A stretch of DNA of 64,000 nucleotides from assembly GCA_021773015.1 (NCBI GenBank), contig JAJFKW010000001.1, positions 2,835,305 to 2,899,304 of the forward strand, written 5' to 3'. The notes under the pieces were generated by a model. That model worked only from the letters and a program-made list of their open reading frames with translations. It had not been told where the DNA came from and did no database searches. A program made the position numbers and the translations under genes. The DNA comes from Woeseia sp. GTDB taxonomy: Bacteria > Pseudomonadota > Gammaproteobacteria > Steroidobacterales > Woeseiaceae. Shown here piece by piece: positions 51,912-60,357 of this stretch (position 1 is its first letter; each line of letters starts with the position of its first letter).

Positions 51912-52849
51912 TATTTGATCCTCGGATCGAATAGTCCGTAACTCAAATCGACCAACAGGTTAACCACGACGTAGGTCGCTGAGAAAACCAAGATCACGCC
52001 TTGAATAACCGGATAGTCGCGACGCAAGATCGCGTCGACGGTCAATCGGCCGAGGCCTGGGATATTGAAGACGGTTTCGGTCACTACTACGCCGCTTATC
52101 AACAATGCAAAACTAATACCAATTACAGTCACAATCGGTACCGCCGCATTTTTTAGGGCGTGCTTGAGCAATACCTTTCTAACCGATAAGCCCTTCGCTC
52201 GTGCGACACGAATATAGTCTTGATTCAGAACTTCCAGCATTGCGGCCCGCGTAATTCTGGCAATCAGCGCGGCGTTGACGATGCCCAATGACAACGCCGG
52301 CAGAATTAGATGGCTCAAAAAAGGTCCGATGCCGTAGGCAATGGGCACATATCCTTGTACCGGTAGTATCTTGAGCTCAACAGAAAAAAGCATGATGAGC
52401 AGATAGGATAGAACAAAGACCGGTACAGAGAATCCGAGCACGGCAAAACTCATCGCCACGCGGTCGACAATACCTCCGGAACGCCAGGCTGCGATGATGC
52501 CCAAGGGAAGCGCGATCGCAACCGCAATTAGGAGTGAAGCCACGGTCAGCGCAATGGTGGGTTCGAGTCGCTGGATGATGAGATCCATAACCGGGCGGCG
52601 AGAAAAAACCGAGGTGCCGAGGTCGCCCTGTACGACGCCGCCGATCCATTGACCGAATCTCGTCAAAAACGGCTGGTCGAGTCCTAACGCAATCCGTAGC
52701 CGTTCGATGTCGGCGGCGGTTGCTTGTTCGCCGGCAAGCACGGCTGCCGGATCACCGGGTGTCAAATAAAGCAGCGAAAATACGATAATCGCGACAATTG
52801 CCATCACGGGCACGGTCGCGAGCAGTCGTCGCATGGTGAATGCTAGCAT
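51908..52849 (-). CDS. Peptide ABC transporter permease (OppB/DppB-type)
   Basis: 313 residues with the N-terminal RRLLATVPVMAIVAIIVFSLLYLTPGDPA typical of OppB permeases, six membrane segments and the EAA-loop DYIRVARAKGLSVRKVLLKHALKN. It pairs with the OppC-type permease and is the first gene of the four-gene transporter operon (B-C-D-F, all minus). The upstream gap of 225 nt to the divergent amidotransferase probably contains both promoters. Confidence 0.93.
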   Translation of the reverse strand: MLAFTMRRLLATVPVMAIVAIIVFSLLYLTPGDPAAVLAGEQATAADIERLRIALGLDQPFLTRFGQWIGGVVQGDLGTSVFSRRPVMDLIIQRLEPTIALTVASLLIAVAIALPLGIIAAWRSGGIVDRVAMSFAVLGFSVPVFVLSYLLIMLFSVELKILPVQGYVPIAYGIGPFLSHLILPALSLGIVNAALIARITRAAMLEVLNQDYIRVARAKGLSVRKVLLKHALKNAAVPIVTVIGISFALLISGVVVTETVFNIPGLGRLTVDAILRRDYPVIQGVILVFSATYVVVNLLVDLSYGLFDPRIKY

Positions 52850-53074
52850 CGGAAAAAATCAAACAAAATTAGATCTACCAGCGCATATGGTAGTGACCAT
52901 TGTGAGGCGATGTACGATTGCGGTGCAACTACACTTTGGGGTGGTTCGCGATTCCCGGCATGCCACTACTCTTACACGGTCATTTGGGATGGCACCTGCC
53001 CTCTCTGCTGCGGTTTCGAGTTCGGCCGCTCCGCCCACAAGATTGCCTGCAATATCGTCGAAGGAAATGTTGAG

Positions 53075-53857
53075 ATGTGTCGTTGGTTGGCCTATATCGG
53101 AAGCCCTCGCCGCATTGAGCGCTTCGTGTACGACGGGGCCCACTCGCTCTGTGGGCAAGCACAACAGTCGCACAAGGCGAAATTGGGTGTGCACGGCGAT
53201 GGCGGCGGTCTAGGCTGGTACGGAATCGACCCACAGCCCGGGCTGTATCGAAATTCCGGGCCCGCGTGGGTTGATGCCAATCTGCGTGAGTTGACGCGCA
53301 TGATTGAAAGCAAAATATTTTTCGCGCATGTACGAGCATCGACCGGAGCACCCAATCTCGACATCAACTGCCATCCATTCCGATCCGGCAACATGCTGTT
53401 TATGCATAACGGCCAGATCGGCGGATTTCCGCTGTTAAAACGACAACTTATTGGTTTATTAAGCGACGACTGCTTCGACAACCTGTGTGGCGGCACTGAT
53501 AGCGAGTTGCTGTTTCAGTTGCTGATCAGCAACGGGCTACATGACGATCCGCATGCTTCACTGCGCCGCACCGTCCAACAAGTGGACGCGCTGCGTCACG
53601 ATGCCGGCATAACTGAGGCGTTCCGTGCCACGCTCGCGGTAACGAATGGCCACTCAATTTGGGCGCTGCGCTGGGCGTCTGACCAATACGCCCCGTCGCT
53701 CTTTGTCAATCGAATGAACGAGGGCGTATTGGTGGTGTCCGAACCGCTTGATGAGGATATTTCTAGCTGGCAGAAAATTCCTGCAAATAGCGTGCTGCAG
53801 CTTGACCTGGCTGCTGACGCGGTTTCGATTAACAGTTTTGAGGGTTTCTTGACTTAG
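53075..53857 (+). CDS. Class II glutamine amidotransferase (EgtC/YafJ-like)
   Basis: The frame extends to 52910, but the ATG at 53075 places a Cys at position 2 (MCRWLAY), the catalytic N-terminal nucleophile of class II amidotransferases, and AAGGA stands nine bases upstream. Other family marks are FFAHVRAST, NCHPF, the MHNGQIG loop and a GTDSELLF motif. The protein is 260 residues with no synthetase domain, so it is a stand-alone hydrolase of gamma-glutamyl bonds, like EgtC in ergothioneine biosynthesis or YafJ. No ergothioneine genes are nearby. Substrate unknown. Confidence 0.9.
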   Translation: MCRWLAYIGSPRRIERFVYDGAHSLCGQAQQSHKAKLGVHGDGGGLGWYGIDPQPGLYRNSGPAWVDANLRELTRMIESKIFFAHVRASTGAPNLDINCHPFRSGNMLFMHNGQIGGFPLLKRQLIGLLSDDCFDNLCGGTDSELLFQLLISNGLHDDPHASLRRTVQQVDALRHDAGITEAFRATLAVTNGHSIWALRWASDQYAPSLFVNRMNEGVLVVSEPLDEDISSWQKIPANSVLQLDLAADAVSINSFEGFLT

Positions 53858-54054
53858 CGCAGACTGGGATTTGCTGCCCGTCAACAATAAGTTCGGTCGC
53901 AAAAAAGAGTCTCTCGTAGCATTAATAATCGATTTGTCGCCGTGAGGCTTGTGTCCAGCCACGCGTGCTGCTGTACTCCTCGCTATATACGAGCTTGGTT
54001 CGCGGAGCGGTTGGTCGAGTTCGCGTGCTGTCCGGCCTAATTGTTAGTTGAAGT

Positions 54055-56760
54055 ATGAAAACGAAATGTATACCACCGATTGCCCGCTTCAGAATGATTG
54101 GACGGCAGAACCTATTAGAAACGATACAGCCTGATAGGCCGCCAAAACTGACGTTAGTTGCAGCGCCGGCTGGATTTGGCAAGACAACACTGCTTATCCA
54201 GTGGCGCGAGTACCTCATTCGAGAAGGCGTTACCGCGCCGTGGCTGTCGTTACGCGCGGACGACCGCAGTTCGGTTGTTTTCTTGCGCGATATCGTTGAG
54301 TCGATTCAATTCGTTATTCCGACTTTTGGTGCGCGAACATCGCGCGTAATCAACGGCGCGGCGCCATTTGATTCGACCCGCGCATTGAATCATCTCGTCG
54401 ATGATTTGATCGAAGCGGATCAGCAAATCACGCTGTTTCTTGACGACTATCACCACATCGGCGGCCCGGAAACTGATGTGCTGGTTGAGCTACTATTGAA
54501 TCTTGCACCAGCAAATTTCCACATGACGGTGGCATCCAGGACGCGTCCGCAATTCGGGCTCGCGGCGCTACGCGTACGCGATGAATTGCATGAAGTTACC
54601 CTTGCGGATTTGCGGTTCAATTTATCGGAAGCTACGGAGTTCTTAACCGACATACGCTGCCTTGAGCTGAGTACGGAACAAGTTGAGCGCATTCACGAGC
54701 ATAGCGAAGGCTGGGTCGCCGGTCTGCAGCTTGCTTCGTTGGCACTGCGTGATCCAAATAGGCGTGACGGATTTATCGATTCGTTCTCGGGTCGCCTGCA
54801 AGATATTTCAGACTATATGGCCAGCGATGTATTGAATCAGCAGCCAAAGGACGTGCAGGAGTTCCTGCTGCGCACATCGGTTGCCGAACGCATGACGGGA
54901 GAGTTGGCGAGCGTCCTTACCGATTCTGATAAAGCGCCAGCGCTACTCGAGCAGGTTGAGCGCGACGGTCTATTCGTCATGCCGTTAGATCAAGAACAAC
55001 AGTGGTTTCGCTATCATCAACTTTTTCAGGAATTCTTGCTGACAGAGTTACGGCGACGCCACCCCGGCGAGTTGGTTGAGCTTTATCGCAAGACTGCGGC
55101 ATGGTTTGAGAAACAATCGCTGGCGGGTGAGGCGGTAGAGTACGCATTGCTGGCCGGTGACCTCGAAAACGTCGTGAGCTTGGTCGAGCAGCAATCATGG
55201 ATTGAATTGATGGCTGGACGTATTCCGCGAGTAATCGCCTGGATACGCAGAATTCCGGATGCGGTCAGAATTAGAAATCCGAAACTCTTGTATTTGTTGG
55301 GTACTGCGCTGTATCACGCGAATCGTGCGGATGAGGCCGAGACAGTGCTGGCGGAGCTGTGTTCGGCCGTTAACGAAATAGGCAATGATCGCGAGTCTGA
55401 CAGTTCGCAATATCTCCGAGAACAGATTTCGGTTTTGGCGTCTGGCATAGCGATAGCGCGAGATGACCCCAAACGCATACTTGAATTGCTGGACTGCGAC
55501 TTTGAACACCTAAATAATTTTGAACTTGGTCTGATCTACAACTTTCGTGGTTATGCATTAGCCGACCAAGCACAATTTGCGCAAGCAACGGAAACGCTCC
55601 GGGAAGCGCGCCGCTATCACTTGTTAGCCGGTTCGGATTTTGGCGCAGTTTACTCAGAATGTTTTCTCGCGCTAACGGATTTCGCGAACGGTAATTTGGA
55701 TCACTGTTTCGCAAGATTTGCGCCGGATAGTGCGAGCGCCGAATTGTCGGACGAAAAGTACATCGCGCCTGTGCCACGCGTTATTCAGGGTATCGTTCTG
55801 TATCAGTGGAATAGAATTGATGAAGCACTGGAGTGTTTGCAGCCGAATTTGCCGCTGATCGGTGAAGTTGGCTTCACAAAGCTATTGGTTTTTGGCTACA
55901 CCGCACTGGCGAGAATCAGCGGTCTGCGTGGCGATCATCGGGCGGCAATGCGCTGCTATGATCTGATTTCATCGGTCGGTGCCAGGAAAGGCACGCCCTA
56001 TGAGCGTCATCGATCGTTAGTTGAAGGCGGTCGGATTGCGTATCTGTTGCAAACAGAAAGACTGAATGAAGCGATCGATTATGCACTTAATAGCGACATA
56101 GAAGTTGATGCAGAGACCTGCGAGTTACCGCAGCAATGGGAACGTGTTGCATGCCGGAGTGCGCTCACTTGGGCGCGATTACAAATCGCTACCGGGAGAG
56201 CAAGTAATACGTTGCCGGTGCTCGCGCGGCTTAGGCAGCTTGCGCGTGAATCGCGCCGCGGAATGCGCGTACTTGAGTGCTACATCTTAGAGGCACGAGC
56301 GAGGTTCGAGCAGGACAAACCGAAGGCACGCGGATTGATTGACGAAGCATTAAGTGTGGCGGCGCCGAATCATTCAATTCGTTGCTTTGTCGATGAGGGT
56401 CAGGAGATTGATTCGCTGCTACTCGATTCGCGAGAGGGGGAAATTGATAAGTGGTCTAATTCAATGCGTAGTTTTCTAGCAGAAATTACCGGCTCTATTA
56501 ATACTACGGAGTCAACTAGCGATTCATCGAGCGACACATCTGGATTCCGTGTACATAGTCTCATCGAACCTGTTAGTGGGCGCGAGAAAAAGATTTTGTC
56601 GCTAATTGCCGCAGGTAGTACGAATAGCGTCATCGCAGACACGTTGTTTATCAGCACGAACACCGTCAAGTGGCATCTAAAAAATATTTTCGGAAAGTTG
56701 GGCGTCAATAATCGAACATCTGCTGTTGCGGTTGCCCGCCAGTTGCAGCTATTGCCCTAA
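54055..56760 (+). CDS. MalT-like LuxR-family ATP-dependent regulator
   Basis: 901 residues in three parts. The N-terminal STAND-type ATPase has Walker A AAPAGFGKTT (36-45) and Walker B ITLFLDDYHHI. The middle is a long helical TPR-like region (about 400-800) that senses a ligand. The C-terminal GerE/LuxR HTH is PVSGREKKILSLIAAGSTNSVIADTLF then NTVKWHLKNIFGKLGV. The architecture matches MalT and related activators, which oligomerise on ATP and ligand binding and activate transcription. Targets unknown. It is preceded by 197 bases with no other feature. Confidence 0.9.
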   Translation: MKTKCIPPIARFRMIGRQNLLETIQPDRPPKLTLVAAPAGFGKTTLLIQWREYLIREGVTAPWLSLRADDRSSVVFLRDIVESIQFVIPTFGARTSRVINGAAPFDSTRALNHLVDDLIEADQQITLFLDDYHHIGGPETDVLVELLLNLAPANFHMTVASRTRPQFGLAALRVRDELHEVTLADLRFNLSEATEFLTDIRCLELSTEQVERIHEHSEGWVAGLQLASLALRDPNRRDGFIDSFSGRLQDISDYMASDVLNQQPKDVQEFLLRTSVAERMTGELASVLTDSDKAPALLEQVERDGLFVMPLDQEQQWFRYHQLFQEFLLTELRRRHPGELVELYRKTAAWFEKQSLAGEAVEYALLAGDLENVVSLVEQQSWIELMAGRIPRVIAWIRRIPDAVRIRNPKLLYLLGTALYHANRADEAETVLAELCSAVNEIGNDRESDSSQYLREQISVLASGIAIARDDPKRILELLDCDFEHLNNFELGLIYNFRGYALADQAQFAQATETLREARRYHLLAGSDFGAVYSECFLALTDFANGNLDHCFARFAPDSASAELSDEKYIAPVPRVIQGIVLYQWNRIDEALECLQPNLPLIGEVGFTKLLVFGYTALARISGLRGDHRAAMRCYDLISSVGARKGTPYERHRSLVEGGRIAYLLQTERLNEAIDYALNSDIEVDAETCELPQQWERVACRSALTWARLQIATGRASNTLPVLARLRQLARESRRGMRVLECYILEARARFEQDKPKARGLIDEALSVAAPNHSIRCFVDEGQEIDSLLLDSREGEIDKWSNSMRSFLAEITGSINTTESTSDSSSDTSGFRVHSLIEPVSGREKKILSLIAAGSTNSVIADTLFISTNTVKWHLKNIFGKLGVNNRTSAVAVARQLQLLP

Positions 56761-56790
56761 ACGACGACATACTGATTGATTGCAATACTG

Positions 56791-57372
56791 CTAGCCCGCT
56801 TGGCGTGCTTCCCACGCGTGCCGGGTAATAGAAAAACTGGTGCAAACCTCAGCATAAGCACGTCTGGCGCCCAAGTCGTCCAGACCGATTTTGCCGAGTA
56901 CATTGCGCGACGCGTGGTTGGCAGCGTCCGTAACTGCAACGATTTCCATCAACTCGGTTTCTTCAAATGCAAAGCGCAATAGGCGTTCTGCGGCTTCGGT
57001 GGCAACCCCCTTACCCCACGCGTGTTTGCGCAATATATAGCCAATTTCGATTTCGGCATCAGGCATTCGGTCATACGCCATTAAGTCCCAGTTAATGGCG
57101 CGTTCTTCAATTGGCAATGGCAGCAATCCGACCATGCCCATTGTTTGCTCTGTTTCGCCATCGATGATGGCCCAAAAGCCGATCTTGCCGCCAGCCGCCC
57201 GACGTGTGACTAGCGAAATTTTCTCCGCCGCTTCTACTTCGGTCAAGGCGTCCCCGGTGCCGATGTAGCGCATGACATCGGCGCTGGTGACCATTTCTCG
57301 GTACCAGTCGATATCGGATACAAGCAGTGGGCGATAGCTAAATCGATTAGAGGTAATGTTAAGTTCGGACAT
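56791..57372 (-). CDS. GNAT N-acetyltransferase (RimJ/RimL-like)
   Basis: 193 residues of the GNAT fold: RPLLVSDIDWYREMV, then GFWAIIDGETEQTMGMVGLLPL, the acetyl-CoA pyrophosphate loop region IEIGYILRKHAWGKGVATEAAERLLRFAF (motif A) and NHASRNVLGKIGL (motif B). It acetylates a protein N-terminus or small amine in the cytoplasm. Convergent with the MalT-like gene and 30 nt away from its stop. Confidence 0.9.
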   Translation of the reverse strand: MSELNITSNRFSYRPLLVSDIDWYREMVTSADVMRYIGTGDALTEVEAAEKISLVTRRAAGGKIGFWAIIDGETEQTMGMVGLLPLPIEERAINWDLMAYDRMPDAEIEIGYILRKHAWGKGVATEAAERLLRFAFEETELMEIVAVTDAANHASRNVLGKIGLDDLGARRAYAEVCTSFSITRHAWEARQAG

Positions 57373-57478
57373 GCCGTGATGTTATCGAAAGTGGCTGGCG
57401 ATGTCGTTAGGCGAGATTGTTACGGCGCTAGTACGACATGCGGAATACGGAGATGCCTGTAGTGCGGTCTCGCGGTCT

Positions 57479-57505
57479 GGCCCACCGCAGCTGCGGCGGT
57501 GGGCC
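57479..57505. terminator. GC-rich hairpin after the second YHS gene
   Basis: GGCCCACCGC (57479-57488) and GCGGTGGGCC (57496-57505) are 10-base perfect arms with a 7-base loop. It follows the YHS stop (57519) by 13 bases on the minus strand but lacks a U-run; it may end or stabilise the transcript. CCGCAGCTGCGG within it is itself a palindrome. Confidence 0.5.
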
Positions 57506-57518
57506 GAAATTCCTGTGC

Positions 57519-57995
57519 TTATTGATTCCGGAGTGTTTTCCAGTTGTCTTCGGCTTGCGCCGCGAGTGTCGATTCAGAGGAATTCCAGAATACGATAGTG
57601 TTGGTTGGCTGGCCTTCGTAAAAGTCATTGAAAAACAAAAATAGCTTTCCATCTCGCAGTTTGAAGGTCTCTGGATCTGGTTTTACTTTCGCGTTGTGCT
57701 TGGCAACTGCAAATGCGCAGTAACCGTCATATTCAGGGAGGTACTTCTCTGGGTCACTGGAAAATAGTTTCCGGTGTTGAGCCGTAGAGAAATAATAGTC
57801 GACACCCTTATGCTTTACGGCGTGCGTGCCGGACCCGCGGACTGCGGCATTCTGTGTGAAATAGGCGACGACGTCGTAACCACCGTTCGCAACGTTGTTT
57901 GCGGTTGCTGCAGGCTCGCCGGCATGCGCGATCGGGACGGCTGTAACCAGTATGACGAGCATGCTCTTGGCAAAAACCCGTGAAAATGCGTGCAT
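57519..57995 (-). CDS. Secreted YHS-domain protein (second of two)
   Basis: GGAG six bases before the ATG at 57995 (MHAFSRVFAK) supports this start over the TTG at 58007. It has a signal peptide to IAHAGEP, then NGGYDVVAYFTQNAAV, a YYFSTAQHRKLF core, YDGYCAFAVAK and LFLFFND. It resembles the YHS protein at 25667 in length and motif order, so they are probably paralogues. They may bind a metal in the periplasm. No partner genes are adjacent. Confidence 0.85.
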   Translation of the reverse strand: MHAFSRVFAKSMLVILVTAVPIAHAGEPAATANNVANGGYDVVAYFTQNAAVRGSGTHAVKHKGVDYYFSTAQHRKLFSSDPEKYLPEYDGYCAFAVAKHNAKVKPDPETFKLRDGKLFLFFNDFYEGQPTNTIVFWNSSESTLAAQAEDNWKTLRNQ

Positions 57996-58007
57996 TTCAT
58001 TCTCCAA

Positions 58008-58027
58008 AAATTGTAAATTGACAATTT
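58008..58027. promoter_or_regulatory. AT-rich inverted repeat before the second YHS gene
   Basis: AAATTGT (58008-58014) and ACAATTT (58021-58027) are exact 7-base arms around 6 bases, immediately upstream of the YHS RBS. It could be a repressor site or simply AT-rich leader sequence. Confidence 0.3.
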
Positions 58028-58150
58028 AGCCGGTTCCACTTGTGTAGAGAACTACATCAAGTCCAATTTTCTTTACGATAAGTCCCAAGCCTTGGACGGA
58101 TCAGGAGTTGCATGCAAGACTGTGTTGTGTTGATTACGAAGTGAAACGCT

Positions 58151-59080
58151 ATGGATCCTCTCAGCGATGTAATGCGAATACTGCGCCTGCGCGGTTGCAT
58201 ATATTTTCGATCAGCCTTCAGAGCGCCATGGGGAATGGATGTTGCGCCGAATCGTGCTGCACAGTTTCATTTGATTACGCGAGGTAATTGCTCAATTCAT
58301 CATGCTGGCAGTGAATTGAGGCTGAGCGCTGGTGACATTGTCGTTTTTCCACATGGTCATGCACATCGGCTTTACGACGGCGTCCCCGACCAATTCGTTG
58401 ATGGAATGGCCGTTTTCGAGCAAGTGGTTTCCGGAAAGTCCGTATTTGAGGACGGGCCGCGGGTTACCAGTGAAATTCTATGCGGACACTTTGAATTTGA
58501 TCACGGCGTTCCACACCCGCTAATTCGTGGACTGCCTGACATCATGGTCGTCGAGGGCTTCGATAGCGACGCGACGGGGCCAATCGCCGAATTGTCTGCG
58601 TTGCTGCTGAGTGAGCAGCAAAGGGGCCTTGCAGGGTCTGTGGAGATCGTCACCCGATTGGCCGAAAGCTTGTTCATACAAATGTTACGCGCCTATATGG
58701 TACGTAAATCGACAACCGGTTTTTTGGCGGCGCTTAACGATCAGCGGCTGAGCAAGGCCTTACAAATTATTCACGCGTCAAATACGCCGTTGACGCTGAA
58801 GGGGCTGGCCAAAGACGTCGGCATGTCGCGCTCTAACCTCGCATCTACGTTTAAAGATGTGATAGGCCAGTCGCCAATGAAATACTGGTCCGATTGGAGA
58901 CTTCTTCAGGCACGACGTGTCTTGGAAGTGACCCGAAAACCGATTTCGATTATTGCGGAGGAAAGCGGATATGCATCTGAAGCCGCCTTTTCAAGAGCGT
59001 TCAAGATGCGCATGGGGTTTCCGCCGAGCGCAATCCGCAAGCAGGCCGCCGAATCGCGATTTCAGGAGACAGAATTATAG
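58151..59080 (+). CDS. AraC-family regulator with cupin sensor
   Basis: 309 residues. The N-terminal 130 are a cupin-type sensor (WGMDVAPNRAAQFHLITRGNC, LSAGDIVVFPHGHAHRL) and the C-terminal 100 carry two AraC helix-turn-helix motifs (TLKGLAKDVGMSRSNLASTFKDVIGQSPMKY and ISIIAEESGYASEAAFSRAFKMRMGFPP). The cupin HGHAH suggests metal or ligand binding. It probably regulates the DUF2855 gene 72 nt downstream or other nearby genes. Inducer unknown. Confidence 0.9.
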   Translation: MDPLSDVMRILRLRGCIYFRSAFRAPWGMDVAPNRAAQFHLITRGNCSIHHAGSELRLSAGDIVVFPHGHAHRLYDGVPDQFVDGMAVFEQVVSGKSVFEDGPRVTSEILCGHFEFDHGVPHPLIRGLPDIMVVEGFDSDATGPIAELSALLLSEQQRGLAGSVEIVTRLAESLFIQMLRAYMVRKSTTGFLAALNDQRLSKALQIIHASNTPLTLKGLAKDVGMSRSNLASTFKDVIGQSPMKYWSDWRLLQARRVLEVTRKPISIIAEESGYASEAAFSRAFKMRMGFPPSAIRKQAAESRFQETEL

Positions 59081-59152
59081 CGATGTCTGCTAGATCAACA
59101 GACAGGTATTCGCTGCACATTTGACTAAATACTGGCGAGTCAATCGATTCAT

Positions 59153-60289
59153 TTGTTCGACCGTCGGGCACTCATTCAGGTTAAAATCGCTGCGGTTTTG
59201 TTAAATCGTGTTGGTACAGTGATTATCAATCGCTTCGAGGTTCGAAAGAAAGATCTTGAGACTACTCGAGTATATTCAGTGGCCGCCGCGGATCTTGCTG
59301 ACGGAGAGGTATTGTGCAGAATTGACCGCTTTGCGTTGACGGCCAACAACATCACCTACGGAGTCGTCGGCGAGCGGCTAGGCTATTGGAAATTTTTTCC
59401 AACGGATGCAGATTGGGGCGTCATCCCGGTCTGGGGCTTCGCTGACGTCATCAAGTCCGCTCATCCGGATATCGTCGTGGGAGAGCGGCTATACGGATAC
59501 TTTCCAATGGCCACCCACCTGGTGATGCGGCCCGACAACATCTCAACGACGCGGCTATTTGACGGCAGCCCACATCGTGCGCAATTGCCGGCAGTCTACA
59601 ACGCCTATGCTCGAACAATTTCCGAATTTTTGTACGACAGTGACATGGAAAGCGAACGAATGTTACTGCTACCGCTTTATGCGACATCTTTCTGCCTCGC
59701 AGACTACCTCCTAGACAACGCTTACTTCGGCGCGTCGCAAGTTGTCGTATTGAGTGCTTCGTCAAAGACTGCGATCGGCTTGGCCTATGCGTTGAGTGAT
59801 GCGGGCGCGCGGTCAGTGGCACTGACTTCGAAACTTAACCTCGAGTATGTCAGCAGACTAGACTTGTACCAGCAGAGTTTCAGCTACGAAAACCTGCACC
59901 GTATTGACTCGTCGAAGCCCACAGTCATCGTTGATATGTCCGGAAACGGTACGGTACTTTCAGATCTGCATGGGCACCTAAACGACAACATGCTACTGAC
60001 CTCGGCAGTAGGAATCACGCATTTCGATGCAAGCGAAAAAGGCGATAGCTTCATAGCTGAACGGACGACGATGTTTTTTGCGCCGTCGCACATTCAAAAG
60101 CGCGCTGAAGACTGGGGGGCTGGGGAGTTTGAAAAAAGATCATTCGAGTTCTGGCATGCCGCTGCAATACGTAGCCGGTCATGGTTGCACATCGACGAGC
60201 GAATCGGCATTGAGGCGCTGAAAAAAACCTATTTCGAGTTACTACGTGGCGCTGTTTCGCCGCAACAAGGCTTGGTCGTAAGGTTGTAG
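59153..60289 (+). CDS. DUF2855 protein (alcohol dehydrogenase-like fold)
   Basis: 378 residues from the first start (TTG 59153); a GTG at 59219 is an alternative (VIINRFEVRKKDL) and matches the usual N-terminus better. The pattern ALTANNITYGVVGERLGYWKFFP and WGFADVIKSAHPDIVVGERLYGYFPMATHLV is characteristic of DUF2855, a quinone reductase/MDR-like fold without a zinc site. A nucleotide-binding region is visible near VVVLSASSKTAIGLAYAL. It is downstream of the AraC gene. Catalytic activity is not established for the family. Confidence 0.85.
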   Translation: MFDRRALIQVKIAAVLLNRVGTVIINRFEVRKKDLETTRVYSVAAADLADGEVLCRIDRFALTANNITYGVVGERLGYWKFFPTDADWGVIPVWGFADVIKSAHPDIVVGERLYGYFPMATHLVMRPDNISTTRLFDGSPHRAQLPAVYNAYARTISEFLYDSDMESERMLLLPLYATSFCLADYLLDNAYFGASQVVVLSASSKTAIGLAYALSDAGARSVALTSKLNLEYVSRLDLYQQSFSYENLHRIDSSKPTVIVDMSGNGTVLSDLHGHLNDNMLLTSAVGITHFDASEKGDSFIAERTTMFFAPSHIQKRAEDWGAGEFEKRSFEFWHAAAIRSRSWLHIDERIGIEALKKTYFELLRGAVSPQQGLVVRL

Positions 60290-60357
60290 ACAATATGTCG
60301 CTTACAGTGAGATAAATAGAAGCCGAATCTGGCGTTCGTTATATTGAGGATCTTTGA

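Noticed and set aside
52859-53194. 111-codon minus-strand frame over the OppB/amidotransferase gap
   Set aside because: It overlaps the N-terminus of the amidotransferase, which has Cys2 and a good RBS, and its translation matches nothing and has no RBS of its own.
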